64,000 nucleotides of DNA from Treponema sp. Lineage in GTDB: Bacteria > Spirochaetota > Spirochaetia > Treponematales > Treponemataceae. This document shows, one piece after another, positions 16,104 to 22,968 of the stretch; within the stretch, counting starts at the first letter, position 1; every line of letters begins with the position of its first letter. The stretch is taken from the NCBI GenBank assembly GCA_024402505.1, contig JAKSTP010000011.1, positions 1 to 64,000 on the forward strand. The letters are read 5' to 3'. The notes beneath the pieces are model-generated. The model was not told the origin of the DNA and did not search any database. It saw only the letters and a program-made list of their open reading frames with translations. A program made the position numbers and the translations under genes.

Positions 16104-16176
16104 TAGGGCCAATAGGGATTGAACCTATGACAACACGGATATGAGCCGTGTGCTCTACCAACTGAGCTATAGCCCC
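16104..16176 (-). tRNA. tRNA with CAT anticodon (elongator Met or Ile2)
   Basis: A 73-nt cloverleaf: acceptor GGGGCTA pairing with TGGCCCT (including a G1-U72 wobble), D arm AGCTCAGTTGGTAGAGC, anticodon stem CACGG/CCGTG around CTCATAT (anticodon CAT), and T arm ATAGG-TTCAATC-CCTAT. No CCA is encoded. The first acceptor pair is not of the unpaired C-A type of initiator tRNA, so it is elongator tRNA-Met or the lysidine-modified tRNA-Ile; I cannot decide which. Confidence 0.95.
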
Positions 16177-16190
16177 ATAAGATGTTATTT

Positions 16191-16220
16191 AATATATCAT
16201 TTTGCATTGCTGAGTGTCAA
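16191..16220 (-). promoter_or_regulatory. Promoter of tRNA(CAT)
   Basis: On the minus strand, consensus TTGACA (16220-16215), 18 nt, TATATT (16196-16191), 14 nt before the tRNA 5' end. Confidence 0.7.
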
Positions 16221-16246
16221 GTGCTCACCAAGGGTTTTGTAAAAAA

Positions 16247-16996
16247 TTATCGCAGATTTGCACCTGAAACAAAGGTTTTGGCATATTCTACAAGGGCTTC
16301 TTCCTGGGTAATGTTGTATGGTGTAATCTGATTGTACCTTGGATCAATGCAGTTTTCATTTCTGAAGTGAGCAAACTGCCAGCTGGAATCTTTGGGAAGA
16401 AGCTGGCCCATGGTTTTTATATCTGCTTCCTCTACCAGGTGCGGCACAAGAACCGTTCTGAATTCAAAGGAATCTTTTGGCATGGCAGAAAGAATTGAAA
16501 TGGTTTGCCGTATTTTTTCTTCAAAAAACGCTGTGTCACCAAAGTGAAGATAATTTTCCCCAATCATTTCTGTGGCATAACGTTCTGGACTTGTTTTAAA
16601 ATCCATTGCCACAAAGTCGGGGCGGAGAGTTTCATCTTTCATGAACTGTTCAAGAATTTCTGGATTTATTCCGTTTGTGTCAATCTTTACGTGGAGCCCC
16701 ATGGACTTAGCTTTTTCAATTATTAAAGGAGTGTAACTGTTGATAAGAGGTTCACCGCCGGAAACAGCAATTCCCTGGAGTACAGCACTGCGCTTTTCCA
16801 TAAGGTTGAAAAGTTCCTGAATGGTAGAAAAACTGTCAAGATCTTCCTGGGTTGGAGATAAAACAAGACCCGTATTATAGCAATACGGGCACTTAAGATT
16901 GCATCCACTTAAGAAGAATGCACAGGCCACGTGTCCAGGATAATCAACTAAGGTTGTTTTTCTCAGGACACCGGCTTTTTTATTTAAATCAGGCAT
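16247..16996 (-). CDS. nrdG: Anaerobic ribonucleotide reductase activating protein (radical SAM)
   Basis: A 249-residue radical SAM enzyme. The cluster motif is CNLKCPYC (C-x3-C-x2-C, about residues 32-39) in the usual FLSGCNLKCPYCYN context, followed by the SAM-binding VSGGEPL. It abstracts hydrogen from the glycine of class III ribonucleotide reductase to create the glycyl radical. Its start lies 10 nt after the stop of the glycyl-radical/glutaredoxin gene, so the activator is co-transcribed with its probable substrate domain and only more distantly with nrdD. Confidence 0.93.
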   Translation of the reverse strand: MPDLNKKAGVLRKTTLVDYPGHVACAFFLSGCNLKCPYCYNTGLVLSPTQEDLDSFSTIQELFNLMEKRSAVLQGIAVSGGEPLINSYTPLIIEKAKSMGLHVKIDTNGINPEILEQFMKDETLRPDFVAMDFKTSPERYATEMIGENYLHFGDTAFFEEKIRQTISILSAMPKDSFEFRTVLVPHLVEEADIKTMGQLLPKDSSWQFAHFRNENCIDPRYNQITPYNITQEEALVEYAKTFVSGANLR

Positions 16997-17006
16997 TTCG
17001 GGCAGC

Positions 17007-17543
17007 TTATGCTTCTACAGCTACTTTTTCGAATACTGCTGTAAGTTCTTCAACTGTGTGGCAGCGTCCAACTTCGTTACCTGCTTTGTTGTAAAGAATT
17101 ACTGTTGGTGCGGCAAATACACCTTTGCTTGCTGCTTCTTTAAGTCCGGCTTCAGAATCAACATCTACGCTGCGGCCAAGAACTTTTACGTCAGCCATAT
17201 AAGCTTTTACTGGTGGACAGTTAGGACATGTTTTGCGAACGAACATTTCGTATGAAGCTACTTCACCAACTTCTTCAGTTTTTGCTTCAACTGCAGGTGC
17301 TGCTTTTTCTTCAGCTCCACATCTCTGTGCTGCAAGAACAGAATAACCTTCGTCGTTTACTTCAAACATACGGCGCTGGTTGAATTCGCAGCTTTTTCCT
17401 TTATTCCAGTTTTTAACTGCACGGTAGTAACCTACGATGCGGGCATAAACTTCAGTTTCAGTTCCATGAACATTTTCCAGTTCTGCACGAGCAGCGGCAA
17501 TGTCCTTTTCGATGTCTTCAATTGTTCTTTCAGTTGCTTCCAT
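17007..17543 (-). CDS. Detached NrdD glycyl-radical domain fused to a glutaredoxin-like domain
   Basis: A 178-residue protein in two parts. Residues about 25-60 (EVYARIVGYYRAVKNWNKGK) are the C-terminal glycyl-radical segment normally found at the end of class III NrdD, where the family reads RVxGYxRPVxxWNxGK. Residues about 98-175 form a thioredoxin/glutaredoxin fold with a redox CPNC site (KTCPNCPPVKAYM), the cis-Pro strand APTVIL and a C-terminal helix. An Ala/Glu-rich linker joins them. The adjacent NrdD ends without a glycyl-radical motif, so this protein most likely completes it and carries its own reductant. ATG 17543 is preceded by GGGAGG. Confidence 0.85.
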   Translation of the reverse strand: MEATERTIEDIEKDIAAARAELENVHGTETEVYARIVGYYRAVKNWNKGKSCEFNQRRMFEVNDEGYSVLAAQRCGAEEKAAPAVEAKTEEVGEVASYEMFVRKTCPNCPPVKAYMADVKVLGRSVDVDSEAGLKEAASKGVFAAPTVILYNKAGNEVGRCHTVEELTAVFEKVAVEA

Positions 17544-17599
17544 AAATAAATCCTCCCATTTATGAGCGCTATTTAGTGCACATCTTATTTATGAAGTGT

Positions 17600-17634
17600 A
17601 CACTAAATATAGTGTTGTTTTAGTGGTTTGTCAA
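17600..17634 (-). promoter_or_regulatory. NrdR-box promoter of the glycyl-radical/glutaredoxin gene
   Basis: On the minus strand, TTGACA (17634-17629), 17 nt, TATATT (17611-17606). The -10 is embedded in the palindrome ACACTAAATATAGTGT (17600-17615), which matches the NrdR box (acaCwAtATaTwGtgt). The gene therefore has its own NrdR-repressible promoter separate from that of nrdR-nrdD. A weaker half-box lies near 17565-17580. Confidence 0.8.
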
Positions 17635-17699
17635 TCAAGTGACACTAGAATTCTCGGCAACAAGGTGAAAATTCTTTAATCTCTTGATAAAAAAATTAA

Positions 17700-19814
17700 T
17701 TATTTTTTTGCTTTTGCAAGCATAGCTTTTCGTTCTGCTTCCAGATCTTTCAAAAGCTGTTTCAATTCTGCTTCACGTTCTGCCTTACATTTTGGACATT
17801 CGTACTGTTCTCCGTTCAGGTATCCGTGGATACGACAGATAGAGTAGGTTGGTGAAATTGTAAAGAACGGAATGCGGTAATTTGACGAAATACTTTTTAC
17901 CAGGTTGGAACAGGCTTTCCAGTCTTTAAGGGCTTCACCCATGAATACGTGGAACATTGTACCACCTGTGTATTTTGTCTGAAGTGCTTCCTGGTGATCC
18001 AGAGCTTCAAATACATCTGAAGTGTAGTCAACAGGCAGCTGGCTTGAGTTTGTATAGAAAGGATCCTTGTCACCGCTTGTGATGATGTCAGGGAACTGTT
18101 CCTTATCGTGACGGGCCAGACGGTAAGAAGTTGATTCGGCAGGTGTTGCTTCCAGGTTGAAGAGATCTCCTGTTTCTTCCTGGTAATCCTGCATGCGTTC
18201 ACGCATATGAACCAGAACTTTTTCAGCGAAAGCCTTTCCTTTTTCTGTAGTGATGTCTTCACCAAGGAAGTTGAGACAGGCTTCGTTCATACCACAAAGT
18301 CCGATTGTGTTAAAGTGGTTTGTAAGTGTTTTCAGATAGCGTCTTGTATATGGGAAAAGTCCGCCGTCATAAAGTTTCTGAATAACCTTTCGTTTTGTAC
18401 AAAGGCTTTCTTTTGCCAGATCCATAAGGTAGTCAAGGCGTTTGAAGAATTCAGCTTCGGTATTTGCCATGTAACCAATCTGTGGAAGGTTGATTGTAAC
18501 TACACCGATAGATCCTGTGAATTCGTCGGCACCGAAAAGTCCACCACCACGGCGGCGAAGTTCACGTTTGTCCAGCTGGAGTCGGCAGCACATTGAGCGA
18601 ACATCGCTAGGATTCAGATCGGAATTAACGAAGTTCTGGAAGTTTGGTGTACCGTACTGGGCAGTCATTTTGAAAAGGAGCTGGGAAATTTCTGAGTTCC
18701 AGTCAAAATCTTTTGTAATATTGTATGTAGGAATAGGGTAAGCAAAACCACGTCCGTTTGCATCACCTTCAATGAGCAGCTGGATGAAAGTTTTGTTGAT
18801 CAGGTCCATTTCCTTCTGACAGTCGCCGTAAGTAAAGTCCTGTTCTTTTCCGCCTACAATGGCTTTTTTGTTTTTAAGGTCATCCGGACAGTTGAGGTCA
18901 AGAGTAACGTTTGTGAAAGGAGCCTGTGATCCCCATCGGCTTGGAGTGTTTACGCCGTAGAGGAAGCTCTGGATGCACTGACGAACTTCTTTGTCTGTAA
19001 GGTTGTCCTTTTTAATAAATGGAGCAAGGTATGTATCGAAGCTTGAGAAAGCCTGAGCACCGGCCCATTCGTTCTGAAGAATGCCCAAGAAGTTTACCAT
19101 CTGGTTTACAAGTGTAGACAGGTGGGTTGCAGGTGTTGATGTGATTTTATCAGGAACACCACCAAGACCTTCTGCAATAAGCTGTCGGAGTGACCATCCG
19201 GCGCAGTATCCAGAGAACATGGAAAGGTCGTGGATATGGAAGGCACATGTTTTGTGTGCTTCTGCAATTTCTTTTGAATAAATATTGTTAAGCCAGTAGT
19301 TGGCTGTAATTGAACCTGAGTTGTGGAGGATAAGTCCCCCAAGAGAGAAGTTTACGTTGGCATTTTCATTAACACGCCAGTCGCTCTGTCCAAGGTAACC
19401 GTCCATTGTTTTGTTGATGTCCAGCATAAGACTTTTTGCATCACGTACGGCTTCATGCTGAGCACGGTAAAGAATGTAGGCTTTTGCAATTTCTACTTCT
19501 TTGTTTTCGATGAGGGCAGTTTCAACAAGGTCCTGAATCTCTTCAATGGCTGGAATAGAATGTGCACGTTTTCCTGCCATCTGAACGCGAAGTTTTTCTT
19601 CTACAAGATCAGTAAGGGCAGCTGCACGTTTGTCATCAGGTGTTTTTTCAACTGCAACGATTGCTTTGCCAATAGCTTTTTCAATTTTTGATCGGTCGTA
19701 AGGTGCAATTTCTCCAGATCGTTTTACAACTGATTTAAGAACGCCCTTTGTTTCTTTGTCTGAACTTTTTCCCAGGAAACTTCTCCATTCCGGGAATACC
19801 GACTGGTCACTCAT
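17700..19814 (-). CDS. nrdD: Anaerobic (class III) ribonucleoside-triphosphate reductase, without its glycyl-radical domain
   Basis: A 704-residue protein. Residues about 25-120 are an ATP-cone (VKRSGEIAPYDRSKIEKAI) for allosteric control. The catalytic barrel shows HIHDLSMFSGYCAGW, VNQMVNFLGILQNEWAGAQAFSSFD, RSMCCRLQLD, the loop NTIGLCGMNEA and ISPTYSICRIHGY. It ends with a zinc-ribbon (CRIHGYLNGEQYECPKC) and a Lys/Glu helix. The RVxGY glycyl-radical motif that normally follows the zinc site is absent and is found in the separate protein at 17007-17543. It reduces NTPs to dNTPs under anaerobic conditions. Its start overlaps the end of nrdR by 8 nt. Confidence 0.93.
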   Translation of the reverse strand: MSDQSVFPEWRSFLGKSSDKETKGVLKSVVKRSGEIAPYDRSKIEKAIGKAIVAVEKTPDDKRAAALTDLVEEKLRVQMAGKRAHSIPAIEEIQDLVETALIENKEVEIAKAYILYRAQHEAVRDAKSLMLDINKTMDGYLGQSDWRVNENANVNFSLGGLILHNSGSITANYWLNNIYSKEIAEAHKTCAFHIHDLSMFSGYCAGWSLRQLIAEGLGGVPDKITSTPATHLSTLVNQMVNFLGILQNEWAGAQAFSSFDTYLAPFIKKDNLTDKEVRQCIQSFLYGVNTPSRWGSQAPFTNVTLDLNCPDDLKNKKAIVGGKEQDFTYGDCQKEMDLINKTFIQLLIEGDANGRGFAYPIPTYNITKDFDWNSEISQLLFKMTAQYGTPNFQNFVNSDLNPSDVRSMCCRLQLDKRELRRRGGGLFGADEFTGSIGVVTINLPQIGYMANTEAEFFKRLDYLMDLAKESLCTKRKVIQKLYDGGLFPYTRRYLKTLTNHFNTIGLCGMNEACLNFLGEDITTEKGKAFAEKVLVHMRERMQDYQEETGDLFNLEATPAESTSYRLARHDKEQFPDIITSGDKDPFYTNSSQLPVDYTSDVFEALDHQEALQTKYTGGTMFHVFMGEALKDWKACSNLVKSISSNYRIPFFTISPTYSICRIHGYLNGEQYECPKCKAEREAELKQLLKDLEAERKAMLAKAKK

Positions 19815-20271
19815 TTTTCCCCTCCAAATTCCTTACCTCTTCAAGGAATTCTTCCAAATTTTCAAAGTGCTTGTATACAGAGGCAAATCTGATGTAAGCA
19901 ACTTTGTCAGTTTTATATAATTTCTCCAGAACCAGTTCTCCCAGATCTGAAGTCTTTATTTCACGGGTCTCCTTGCCAATAATAATGGCCTTGTCCTCAA
20001 TGTCGTTAACAAACTGTTCAATCATTACAGGTGAGAAAGGGCGTTTTTCCAGGGCGTGCTCAATTCCTTTTTCCAGTTTTGCTTTGTCAAAAGGCTGGCG
20101 TCGTCCGTCCCTTTTTACCACCATAAAAGGTTTTTCATCGATTCGTTCGTAGCTTGTGAAACGATATCCGCATGCAAGACATTCACGTCGTCGTCGGATG
20201 CTTTCTCCGCCGGCCATTGTTCTTGATTCCAAAACTTTATCTTCAATGTTGCCGCAGTTAGGACATCTCAT
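19807..20271 (-). CDS. nrdR: Transcriptional repressor NrdR
   Basis: A 154-residue regulator with an N-terminal zinc ribbon (CPNC at residues 3-6 and CLAC at about 31-34) and an ATP-cone domain (VVKRDGRRQPFDKAKLEKGI) that senses dATP/ATP. It represses ribonucleotide reductase genes through paired NrdR boxes. Here it heads the nrdR-nrdD operon and its own promoter carries an NrdR box, indicating autoregulation. Confidence 0.97.
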   Translation of the reverse strand: MRCPNCGNIEDKVLESRTMAGGESIRRRRECLACGYRFTSYERIDEKPFMVVKRDGRRQPFDKAKLEKGIEHALEKRPFSPVMIEQFVNDIEDKAIIIGKETREIKTSDLGELVLEKLYKTDKVAYIRFASVYKHFENLEEFLEEVRNLEGKNE

Positions 20272-20316
20272 GTGTCAGTTACCTTTTTGTATATAGTGTT
20301 TGTTAAACTTTATTAA

Positions 20317-20345
20317 ATCATATAACACTAGATATATTGTATCAA
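20317..20345 (-). promoter_or_regulatory. nrdR-nrdD promoter with NrdR box
   Basis: On the minus strand, TTGATA (20345-20340), 17 nt, TATGAT (20322-20317). The spacer is covered by the box ACACTAGATATATTGT (20325-20340). A second, half-conserved box ending in TATAGTGT lies at 20284-20299, about four helical turns away. Confidence 0.75.
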
Positions 20346-20437
20346 GTGAATTTTTGAAAATTTTTTAAACTATTTTTCTTGACTTATGCCGTAAGCTGTG
20401 ATTGATTTTTTGAAGTCTGCAAGGGTACAGTTTTTCT

Positions 20438-20464
20438 TAGATTATATCTCGATTTTGCCGATAA
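20438..20464 (+). promoter_or_regulatory. Sigma-28 promoter of the glycan/cell-wall operon, 7 nt before the start codon
   Basis: TAGATTAT (20438-20445), 11 nt, then a perfect GCCGATAA (20457-20464). The -35 matches 5 of 8 consensus bases. Only 7 nt separate the -10 from ATG 20472, so this transcript also appears leaderless. Confidence 0.65.
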
Positions 20465-20471
20465 TAAAGTG

Positions 20472-22046
20472 ATGAAAAATACAGCAGTTTTGATAAAATG
20501 CCCTCCATCTTTCGGAGCTGAAGAAAAATGTTTTGACGGTAAATCTGCCGGTGAACTATCCTATGCCTTTATGAAAAAAATCACTGGCCTTGATCCAACA
20601 ATGGTTTCCTGTGAAGAAGGAAAGACTCTCACCAACTATCAGGTGCTTTTGGAAATGGTAAAGGCCTGTGAAAAAAATAATTGTGAAAATATAATTGCAG
20701 GTTTTTCAGACTGTCCTTTTTACTGTGAAAGCCTTACAAACGAACTTTCGGAACTTCATGAAAACTTTGGTGCCGAATATACTTATGCAGATGGATACCC
20801 TTACGGTCTTGTTCCTGAAATAATCAATGCAGGGACTGCTAAAATTCTCTGTCGTCTTCTTGAAACTTCTGCATCAGCGTTGAAAGATAAGCCTTTTACA
20901 AAAGAAAGTCTTTTTGAAATCATTAAAACTGACATTAATTCTTTTGAAGTTGAATGCCTTATTTCTGGATTCGATTACCGTCTCTGGCGTTACGATTTTT
21001 CATGCAGTAACAAAGGTTCTTATCTTTCCTGTAAAAAACTGTGGGATCTTGGCATAAAAGAGGTTCTTGGTGAAGGAAAAACTTCTGAAGATATTGAAAA
21101 GATTCTGGATAAAGCTATTGTTGAACCTTCGGTTTTGAAAACTGTTCCGGCCTATTACAATCTGCAGATTTCATCAAAAGTAAATCAGGATCCGGTTTAC
21201 AGTCCTTACAGTAAGCTCACCCAATCAAAATGGGGAAAAAATCCTTTTGACTGCAGTGATTTTATGAGCTTTGAAAAACTTTCTTCACTTGTTGATGAAA
21301 TTGATCTTGTTTCTGACACTGCCGTAGTAAATCTTTCCATGTGGGGAGAACCACTTTTTAATCCGGATTTTTTGAAAATTGTAGAAAAAATTCTTTCAAA
21401 ACCGGGACTTTCAGTTTTTGTGGAAACAGACGGACTTTTGTGGACAGATGAAACAATCCAGAGGCTTTCTGAAATAGTAAAAGCTGCATCTCCACGTAAG
21501 GGAAAAGAAGATAAGATCATGATTTCTGTGTGTCTTGATGCATTTTCTCCTTCCATGTATAAAACTATCCGCGGTGGTTCTGAAGCACAGTTTGCTAAAG
21601 CCATAGATACACTTGTAAAGCTTTGTAAGGTTTTTGCAGCCCTTGAAGGTGCTTCTGTTTATCCTCAGTATGTCCGCATGAAGGAAAATGAATCTGAACT
21701 TGAAAGTTTTTACCGTTACTGGTCAAATAAAGAGAACGAATCCTTGGGAAAACTTATTATTCAAAAATACGATAATTTTGTAGGCCTTCTTCCTGATTCC
21801 AAGCCAGCCGATCTTTCTCCGGTTGAAAGAAACGTCTGCTGGCACCTTCGTCGTGATATGAATGTTCTTTGCGACGGAAATGTTCCTTTGTGCAGAACCT
21901 TTATGAATGAGAAGATTGGAAATGTATTTGATGAAGGCATTGAATCAGTCTGGAAAAAATATGATGATGAACTGGCTTCTCATATAAAGGGCAATTACTG
22001 TAAAACCTGCGGAAAATGCGATGAATACTATACCTATAACTTTTAA
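20472..22046 (+). CDS. Spiro-SPASM-like protein: nucleotidyltransferase-like N-terminus plus radical-SAM-fold/SPASM region lacking CxxxCxxC
   Basis: A 524-residue protein resembling what I recall as the spirochaete-restricted spiro-SPASM family. Residues about 1-200 look like an SpsF-type nucleotidyltransferase (SDCPF, YADGYPYGLVPEII). Residues about 225-430 follow a radical SAM barrel (LSMWGEPLFNPDF corresponds to the GGEPLLNPD motif), but the first strand reads YNLQISSK and no CxxxCxxC cluster site exists. The C-terminus has SPASM-type cysteines (CDGNVPLC, CKTCGKC). Radical chemistry is therefore unlikely. ATG 20472 was preferred to the adjacent GTG. It starts the sigma-28 operon. Confidence 0.75.
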   Translation: MKNTAVLIKCPPSFGAEEKCFDGKSAGELSYAFMKKITGLDPTMVSCEEGKTLTNYQVLLEMVKACEKNNCENIIAGFSDCPFYCESLTNELSELHENFGAEYTYADGYPYGLVPEIINAGTAKILCRLLETSASALKDKPFTKESLFEIIKTDINSFEVECLISGFDYRLWRYDFSCSNKGSYLSCKKLWDLGIKEVLGEGKTSEDIEKILDKAIVEPSVLKTVPAYYNLQISSKVNQDPVYSPYSKLTQSKWGKNPFDCSDFMSFEKLSSLVDEIDLVSDTAVVNLSMWGEPLFNPDFLKIVEKILSKPGLSVFVETDGLLWTDETIQRLSEIVKAASPRKGKEDKIMISVCLDAFSPSMYKTIRGGSEAQFAKAIDTLVKLCKVFAALEGASVYPQYVRMKENESELESFYRYWSNKENESLGKLIIQKYDNFVGLLPDSKPADLSPVERNVCWHLRRDMNVLCDGNVPLCRTFMNEKIGNVFDEGIESVWKKYDDELASHIKGNYCKTCGKCDEYYTYNF

Positions 22047-22968
22047 CGAAGATCAGGCAAATGTAACTGTTCTTGGGGGGCTTCCAAATGACTCCAATGG
22101 TGTTCTGGATGTTTCCATCATCCTTTTGAACACACAGGGAAGTCATTTGAAACTTTCAGTCCTTGAAGAACTTTTGAAATGCAACGTTTCCTCAATAATC
22201 TGTATTGAACCTGACAGTGAAAATTTCAGTCTTGAAGAAATCTCACGTAAATATCCTTCAGTAAAATTTGTTATGCCTCACGAAGAGATGAATGTTGGCC
22301 GCATGATAAATATGGCCGTTTCAGAATGTTCAAGTAAATACTTCTTTGTGGTACGGGATAATTTTTATATTCCCCAGGGACTATTGAACGAAAATATGTT
22401 CAATCACCTTACAGCCCAGGATAAATATTGTGTGGTTCCAAGACTTGTGAACAGCGAAAAAGAAGGTATTGCCCAGATTAAAGTACCTGCCGCATCAAAA
22501 GGCCGTTTTGTTGTGGAAAGCCGTACTCTGGTTACCGACGGATTAAAAACTCTATATCCTTTTGACTTTTCTGCAATCTATAATCGGGAGAAATTTATTC
22601 AGCTTGGTGGTTTTGATTATACTATCAAAAGTCCATACTGGCAGAATCTTGATCTTGGTGTTCGTTCCTGGCTTTGGGGAGAAGAGACTGTTCTTTCTAC
22701 AATCCTTCAGCTTTCCTATCAGACGGAAGTTACCGAAGAAGACAGAACACCGTCCCTTGATTCACTCCGTTTCTTTTTGAAAAACCAGCTTCCTGTGTTC
22801 CGCCTTGATCACGGCATGGTGCCTCATTTTTCTTTCGGAAGATTTTTTAGACGCTCTGCCTGCGGGCTTATAGAAGCTTTAAGACAGTTTCACGATGCAA
22901 AGAAATGGATTTATAAAAACCGTTACAGATTCAAGATGGATTTGAAGACTCTGGTGGAGAAATGGTAA
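22021..22968 (+). CDS. Family 2 glycosyltransferase-like protein
   Basis: A 315-residue protein overlapping the preceding gene by 26 nt. It has a GT-A/GT2 layout: a Rossmann-like start (VSIILLNTQ), SSIICIEPDS, a short central segment (SSKYFFVVRDNFYI) where a DxD-like motif would lie, and an acceptor-side block FDFSAIYNREKFIQLGGFDYTIKS followed by W..LDLG.R.W.WG, typical of GT2 enzymes. A clear DXD is not visible (VRDN instead). It probably transfers a sugar in the glycan pathway of this operon; donor and acceptor are unknown. Confidence 0.65.
   Translation: MNTIPITFNEDQANVTVLGGLPNDSNGVLDVSIILLNTQGSHLKLSVLEELLKCNVSSIICIEPDSENFSLEEISRKYPSVKFVMPHEEMNVGRMINMAVSECSSKYFFVVRDNFYIPQGLLNENMFNHLTAQDKYCVVPRLVNSEKEGIAQIKVPAASKGRFVVESRTLVTDGLKTLYPFDFSAIYNREKFIQLGGFDYTIKSPYWQNLDLGVRSWLWGEETVLSTILQLSYQTEVTEEDRTPSLDSLRFFLKNQLPVFRLDHGMVPHFSFGRFFRRSACGLIEALRQFHDAKKWIYKNRYRFKMDLKTLVEKW

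Noticed and set aside
17007-17543. The glycyl-radical/glutaredoxin gene as a frameshifted tail of nrdD
   Set aside because: It is separated from the nrdD stop by 157 nt that contain a complete promoter and NrdR box, has its own ribosome-binding site and carries an additional domain, so it is a separate gene.
17565-17580. A second NrdR box (GCGCTATTTAGTGC region) near the fusion gene
   Set aside because: Only one half fits the box and the spacing to the strong box (35 bp) is not the usual value, so it was not listed as a separate site.
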